Shown: positions 4,250-6,976 of the stretch, in pieces | Layout of the letters: each line of letters starts with the position of its first letter | Position numbering within the stretch: the first letter of the stretch is position 1 | Source: DATKWS01 sp035529435 | GTDB lineage: Bacteria > Krumholzibacteriota > Krumholzibacteriia > Krumholzibacteriales > Krumholzibacteriaceae | NCBI GenBank assembly: GCA_035529435.1 | Contig: DATKWS010000243.1 | Coordinates: 1-6,976 of the forward strand | Direction: 5' to 3' | Length of the DNA stretch: 6,976 bases | Position numbers and translations under genes: made by a program | Notes under the pieces: model-generated | Told to the model about the DNA's origin: nothing | Database searches by the model: none | What the model saw: only the letters and a program-made list of their open reading frames with translations

Positions 4250-6562
4250 TCAATAAATAACAACTGCCTTTTTGACCTCGGATTTTCCACCCGCGACGAC
4301 ATGTATGAAATAAACCCCCGGTCCCACGCGCGTACCGCTATTATCGAGACCATTCCACTTGAAAATCTCTAACCCGCCGAATCGCTTTCTCGAGTAGATC
4401 GTCTTGATCCGCTGACCGAGAACGTTGTACACGGCGATATCAACCGGCGTCATGACCTCCAACGCCGCCGGTGCGCCCAGTATCGTCCCGTTCCGCGACA
4501 TGCGCGATTCATCGTCGGGATCGCTGTAACTCTTCGGTATTTTCACCGTGAACGTGGTGGACTCACTGGTCGGATTCGGGAACAGCACCGAGGTGATACC
4601 GGTATTGACCGGCAGGAGCGCCGTCTTGGAGATGCTCTGCGACGAGAATTCGAAATGGCGCATCTCACCCCTGAACTCGATATCGAACCGCGCCACGATG
4701 TGGTATCGATAATCATGCCCCGGTGCAATCGCGTAGTCCCGGTACTCGTAATGATTCTGCGATGTCCCCGCGGTGGTTGCGGTATCGATCGTGGCCAGGA
4801 CGATCTCGCCGCTGCCGTCGGTGAAATCCTCACGTATCAGATCGAATTGGGCGCCGAAGACCTCCGCCGCCGTTTTCCAGCCCACGTCTATCGATTCGGT
4901 CTCGACCCGCGCGGTTATCATTTCGTACTTGATCCCGATGTAGTAGATCTCGACCGCCGCCTGTGCGGTGAGCCCGACAGAGTTCTCCACCTCGAGATTG
5001 AACACGTTGAGACCCGGAGAGAGTCCCGCGAAAACGAACCCGATATCCTCTCGCGACTCGTCCCACTCCCGGTCTGAGGGGATCAGTTTGGTATCGAGCC
5101 CATTGTTGATCCAGTAGGTTCCCTTGACCAGCCAGGGGGCATAGTCGACACGCGTTTCGGGACTCTGGTTCGGATTCTGGTTCGGCACGGCATCGTTCCT
5201 GGCGCGTGCGGCGATGACGGTGCCGTTCGTGAGGACCGTGTCGTATTCGACGCCGGGCACATCGAGAAACTCGATCGATGGTTCTATCTCGTACAGATCG
5301 GGGATCGAATTCTCGTTATCGTCCCAGAGGCCCACCTGCCCCAGGGTATACGGGCAGATGTCGAGCGGCAGATCGAGCGATGCATTGTTCATGATGCACT
5401 TCTCCACTTCCTGGCACTGGCGGATCAGTGTGTTCCGGTTCGGAATCGCCAGGTACCCCGAATGCGCATTGCAATCCCAGTAGGCGAGGTTGGGATCCGC
5501 GACCATGTACTCGTCGAGCGCGTAGAAGACATGGCTCATTTCGTGGATGTACACGTGCGCGAAGCCGACGCCCTTGCCGAATCGGCACGCGGGATACGGA
5601 ACGACGGTGAAGGGACCGCCGAGGGAGATCGTGTAAGCCACGTAGTACCCGTCCGGCCCCCGCCAGCAACCGTTGTCGCTCGCATCGACCACGAATGACG
5701 TGAAGACCCAGTCGGCCCCGAGTTGGGTCCTCGTGTCATTGTTGAAATCATGGACACGGCCGATGTAACTGCCCGTTGGATCGACCTCGAGAGCGTTCAT
5801 GGCGTCCGATATCCAGATAGGATCCCAGTTCCAGTCGCCCTCGATCGGTTCGATCGAAACAAGTACGTCCTTGTAATGTTTCACGATGAAATTCAGATCT
5901 ACCCAATTTGCCTTCTGCTGGTATTGTGACAGGCCGAGCGCGATATCGCTGATCGCATTGCCCAGCTCCTCCTCGGTCCAGTACTCGCCGGTGCCGCCGC
6001 TCTCGGGGAAGATGACGTTGACGAGCACCGTTCCGATCATGAACTCGGCGTTCTGATGGATGCTCCGTGCCACGATCTCACGGGGCGAACCAGTTCGCGG
6101 GCCCTCACGGAGGTACTTCCGGTCGATCTCCTGCCTGACATCATCCGGAATGCCGAGCACCAGATCCCTGAAGCCCGCGCCGTCGTAGGGAACACTGCGC
6201 CCCAGTATCTCGCGCTCGTCCATGACGGTCAGGATCGCCTGGTAGATGACCGGGTCGCACATGCCGGGAGCAAGTTCCGCGGGCGAGGCGACGACCGTGA
6301 CCGGTAATCCGGAAAAGTCTGATTCATCGAGGGATTCGGCGAACCGTCCGAATATGGCCGTGGGGGGAAACATGAGGAGCCCGCGTCCCCCCCGCTCGTC
6401 GACTATCCTGCGGACCTCGTTGAAGGTGTCCATTCGTTCATCCCGGATCAGAACCGCGGTGGGGTGCAGTCCCTTCTCGATGAATGGATCGGCACGCGAC
6501 ACGCGTGGCATCAGCGTCAGTGCGAGGATAACAATCGCTACGGCGGGGATCGGTCTCTTCAT
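4250..6562 (-). CDS. Secreted multidomain metzincin-like metalloprotease with C-terminal FlgD-like/T9SS-like domain
   Basis: The 770-residue precursor opens with a signal peptide (residues 1-24, cleavage after SRA). Residues about 30-115 form an alpha/beta-looking N-terminal part of unknown type. The catalytic core is around H340: HEMSHVFYALDEY gives zinc ligands H340 and H344, base E341 and probable third ligand D350. CIMN at 389-392 is a likely Met-turn. The DEY ending recalls M64-type peptidases and the spacing recalls metzincins, but the usual Gly is Tyr347. Several Cys residues (299, 326, 364, 383, 389, 403) could form disulfides. DDNENSIPDLYE (414-425) resembles a thrombospondin-3/dockerin-like calcium loop. 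Two beta-sandwich domains follow (about 428-545 and 548-650; the second has the Fn3-like IDVGWKTAAEVFGAQFDLIR). Residues about 655-770 (VYNVLGQRIK, WNGLDNSG, GVYFIHVVAGG) are a FlgD-Ig-like/type IX-sorting-like domain, so the protein is probably surface-displayed or released. GGAGG is only 2 nt from the ATG; GGGAG at 9 nt may serve instead. Substrate unknown. Confidence 0.85.
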   Translation of the reverse strand: MKRPIPAVAIVILALTLMPRVSRADPFIEKGLHPTAVLIRDERMDTFNEVRRIVDERGGRGLLMFPPTAIFGRFAESLDESDFSGLPVTVVASPAELAPGMCDPVIYQAILTVMDEREILGRSVPYDGAGFRDLVLGIPDDVRQEIDRKYLREGPRTGSPREIVARSIHQNAEFMIGTVLVNVIFPESGGTGEYWTEEELGNAISDIALGLSQYQQKANWVDLNFIVKHYKDVLVSIEPIEGDWNWDPIWISDAMNALEVDPTGSYIGRVHDFNNDTRTQLGADWVFTSFVVDASDNGCWRGPDGYYVAYTISLGGPFTVVPYPACRFGKGVGFAHVYIHEMSHVFYALDEYMVADPNLAYWDCNAHSGYLAIPNRNTLIRQCQEVEKCIMNNASLDLPLDICPYTLGQVGLWDDNENSIPDLYEIEPSIEFLDVPGVEYDTVLTNGTVIAARARNDAVPNQNPNQSPETRVDYAPWLVKGTYWINNGLDTKLIPSDREWDESREDIGFVFAGLSPGLNVFNLEVENSVGLTAQAAVEIYYIGIKYEMITARVETESIDVGWKTAAEVFGAQFDLIREDFTDGSGEIVLATIDTATTAGTSQNHYEYRDYAIAPGHDYRYHIVARFDIEFRGEMRHFEFSSQSISKTALLPVNTGITSVLFPNPTSESTTFTVKIPKSYSDPDDESRMSRNGTILGAPAALEVMTPVDIAVYNVLGQRIKTIYSRKRFGGLEIFKWNGLDNSGTRVGPGVYFIHVVAGGKSEVKKAVVIY

Positions 6563-6702
6563 TTCCTCCAGCTCCCATCTATGCGCACAGTGTATTCCAT
6601 CTCTCCGTTCGTATGAATGAACAGGCCGCCGAGGTTACGGCCGGGACCGCGTCGCCTCTCCCGTGCCGCAAACGACATCGGTCCGTTCGTGGGCGCGTCC
6701 AC
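6559..6702 (-). CDS. Possible short upstream ORF overlapping the protease start
   Basis: A 47-codon frame from GTG (6700-6702), or 39 codons from ATG (6676-6678), ends in a TGA that overlaps the protease ATG (ATGA). The protease SD lies within its last codons. The C-terminal half (GGLFIHTNGEMEYTVRIDGS) reads like a beta hairpin and most third codon positions are G or C. Neither start has a strong SD, and high GC makes chance frames common. If translated, it would couple protease translation to its own. It may equally be untranslated leader. Confidence 0.3.
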   Translation of the reverse strand: MDAPTNGPMSFAARERRRGPGRNLGGLFIHTNGEMEYTVRIDGSWRK

Positions 6703-6714
6703 TTCATATCCGCA

Positions 6715-6748
6715 TCACATGCCGGCGATCGATACCGGCGGCATGTGA
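6715..6748. repeat. 10-bp perfect inverted repeat in the protease leader
   Basis: TCACATGCCG (6715-6724) and CGGCATGTGA (6739-6748) are exact inverted copies separated by 14 nt. It lies between the AT-rich promoter-like stretch and the possible short ORF, so it would be transcribed as a stable hairpin or serve as an operator. No T-tract follows on either strand, so it is not an intrinsic terminator. Confidence 0.65.
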
Positions 6749-6750
6749 CT

Positions 6751-6806
6751 GTTTACTATCAATACTCAGTATAAATTTAAGTTATATGTAAAGATTGTAA
6801 AGATCA
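6751..6806 (-). promoter_or_regulatory. AT-rich probable promoter region of the protease gene
   Basis: This is the only AT-rich DNA upstream of the protease. Minus-strand candidates overlap: TTTACA-16 nt-TAAATT, TTGATC-15 nt-TATAAC, and TATACT at 6773-6768 without a good -35. I cannot choose among them. Starts here would give a leader of about 200 nt. Confidence 0.4.
6787..6804. repeat. Perfect 9-bp tandem repeat
   Basis: TGTAAAGAT occurs twice head to tail (6787-6795 and 6796-6804). On the minus strand it reads ATCTTTACA twice, placing two TTTACA -35-like hexamers 9 bp apart upstream of the protease. Adjacent direct repeats at a promoter often bind an activator. Confidence 0.6.
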
Positions 6807-6835
6807 AAGTGCACGGCCGGTCTCTCATCGCTGCC

Positions 6836-6864
6836 CCCGCCGCACGGCGGCGGGCACCCTTTTT
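6836..6864 (+). terminator. GC-rich hairpin with T-tract
   Basis: CCCGCCGC (6836-6843), loop ACG, GCGGCGGG (6847-6854), then CACCC and TTTTT (6860-6864). The T-tract orients it to the plus strand, where I see no gene. For the minus-strand gene ending at 6918 the hairpin lies 64 nt past the stop codon but lacks a U-tract; a second hairpin (CCGTG-GGA-CACGG, 6867-6879) lies between. It may act for either strand. Confidence 0.4.
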
Positions 6865-6917
6865 CCCCGTGGGACACGGCGCTGCATGGAGATAGCCTCG
6901 GTCGCGGAGGGGCGGGA

Positions 6918-6976
6918 TTACCGATCCGGGGCCTTCTCCCGCTCGTAGTGGACGAGCATCGAGGCGGTGACCGTCC
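6918..6976 (-). CDS. C-terminal 18 codons of an unidentified gene
   Basis: On the minus strand the frame entering from the right edge reads TVTASMLVHYEREKAPDR and ends in TAA at 6918-6920. The composition looks protein-like and the gene would share the direction of the protease gene. Too little is visible to name it. It is the best-looking frame at this edge; the plus strand offers only short frames. Confidence 0.5.
   Translation of the reverse strand, partial: TVTASMLVHYEREKAPDR

Larger units (their letters stand above)
6563..6917. other. Leader/intergenic region upstream of the protease, 355 bp
   Basis: Between the protease start and the stop of the next minus-strand gene there is no certain gene. 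From left to right it holds a possible short ORF, a 10-bp inverted repeat (6715-6748), an AT-rich stretch of about 55 bp (6751-6806) that probably holds the protease promoter, a GC-rich hairpin with a T-tract (6836-6864) and a second small hairpin (6867-6879). Confidence 0.7.

Noticed and set aside
1..6976. CRISPR arrays, tRNA or rRNA genes, insertion sequences, toxin-antitoxin or phage-defence modules
   Set aside because: I looked for regularly spaced repeats, cloverleaf-like sequences, transposase or nuclease motifs and terminal inverted repeats and saw none.

Overview
The window looks like chromosome from a Gram-negative, GC-rich, free-living bacterium. I infer a member of the FCB superphylum or a related uncultured lineage (Krumholzibacteriota, Eisenbacteria or Latescibacterota type); a deltaproteobacterium-like lineage is the main alternative. 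The pointers are a secreted multidomain protease ending in a FlgD-like/type IX-sorting-like C-terminal domain, an outer-membrane beta-barrel protein, a TPR/DUF4388 membrane protein and an apparent sigma-54-type promoter. No marker gene is present, so the taxonomy is a guess. There is no transposase, integrase, CRISPR array, tRNA or rRNA.

Layout from left to right. (1) 1-669, plus: the 3' part of a gene for a TPR, transmembrane and DUF4388 protein. (2) 676-2160, minus: a PAS/HisKA histidine-kinase-like protein with a degenerate ATPase region and a degenerate GGDEF-like C-terminus. It converges on gene 1 with 6 bp between stop codons and has a -24/-12 (sigma-54) promoter match and a good Shine-Dalgarno sequence (SD). 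(3) 2318-3866, minus: a probable three-gene operon, transcribed right to left. It encodes a 61-residue zinc-finger protein, a 148-residue zinc-ribbon protein with a UvrD/PcrA-type Tudor-like domain, and an outer-membrane barrel protein whose TTG start overlaps the previous stop codon. (4) 3867-4249: a 383-bp AT-rich intergenic region with two tandem sigma-70-like promoters for the operon and, at its right end, the 3' region of the next gene. (5) 4250-6562, minus: a 770-residue secreted metzincin-like metalloprotease with Ig/Fn3-like domains and a sorting-like C-terminal domain. (6) 6563-6917: a leader/intergenic region with a possible short upstream ORF overlapping the protease start, a 10-bp inverted repeat, a 9-bp tandem repeat in AT-rich DNA, and a GC-rich hairpin followed by a T-tract. 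(7) 6918-6976, minus: the last 18 codons of another gene.

How the genes fit together. The kinase-like protein and the DUF4388 protein are signalling or scaffolding types. The zinc-ribbon/Tudor pair suggests nucleic-acid or protein binding and is co-transcribed with a cell-surface barrel. The protease is a stand-alone secreted product. Nothing seen ties them into one pathway. The most unusual items are the doubly degenerate kinase/GGDEF protein behind a sigma-54-like promoter, the small zinc-ribbon/Tudor protein translationally coupled to an outer-membrane protein, and the non-canonical HExxH protease with its structured leader.
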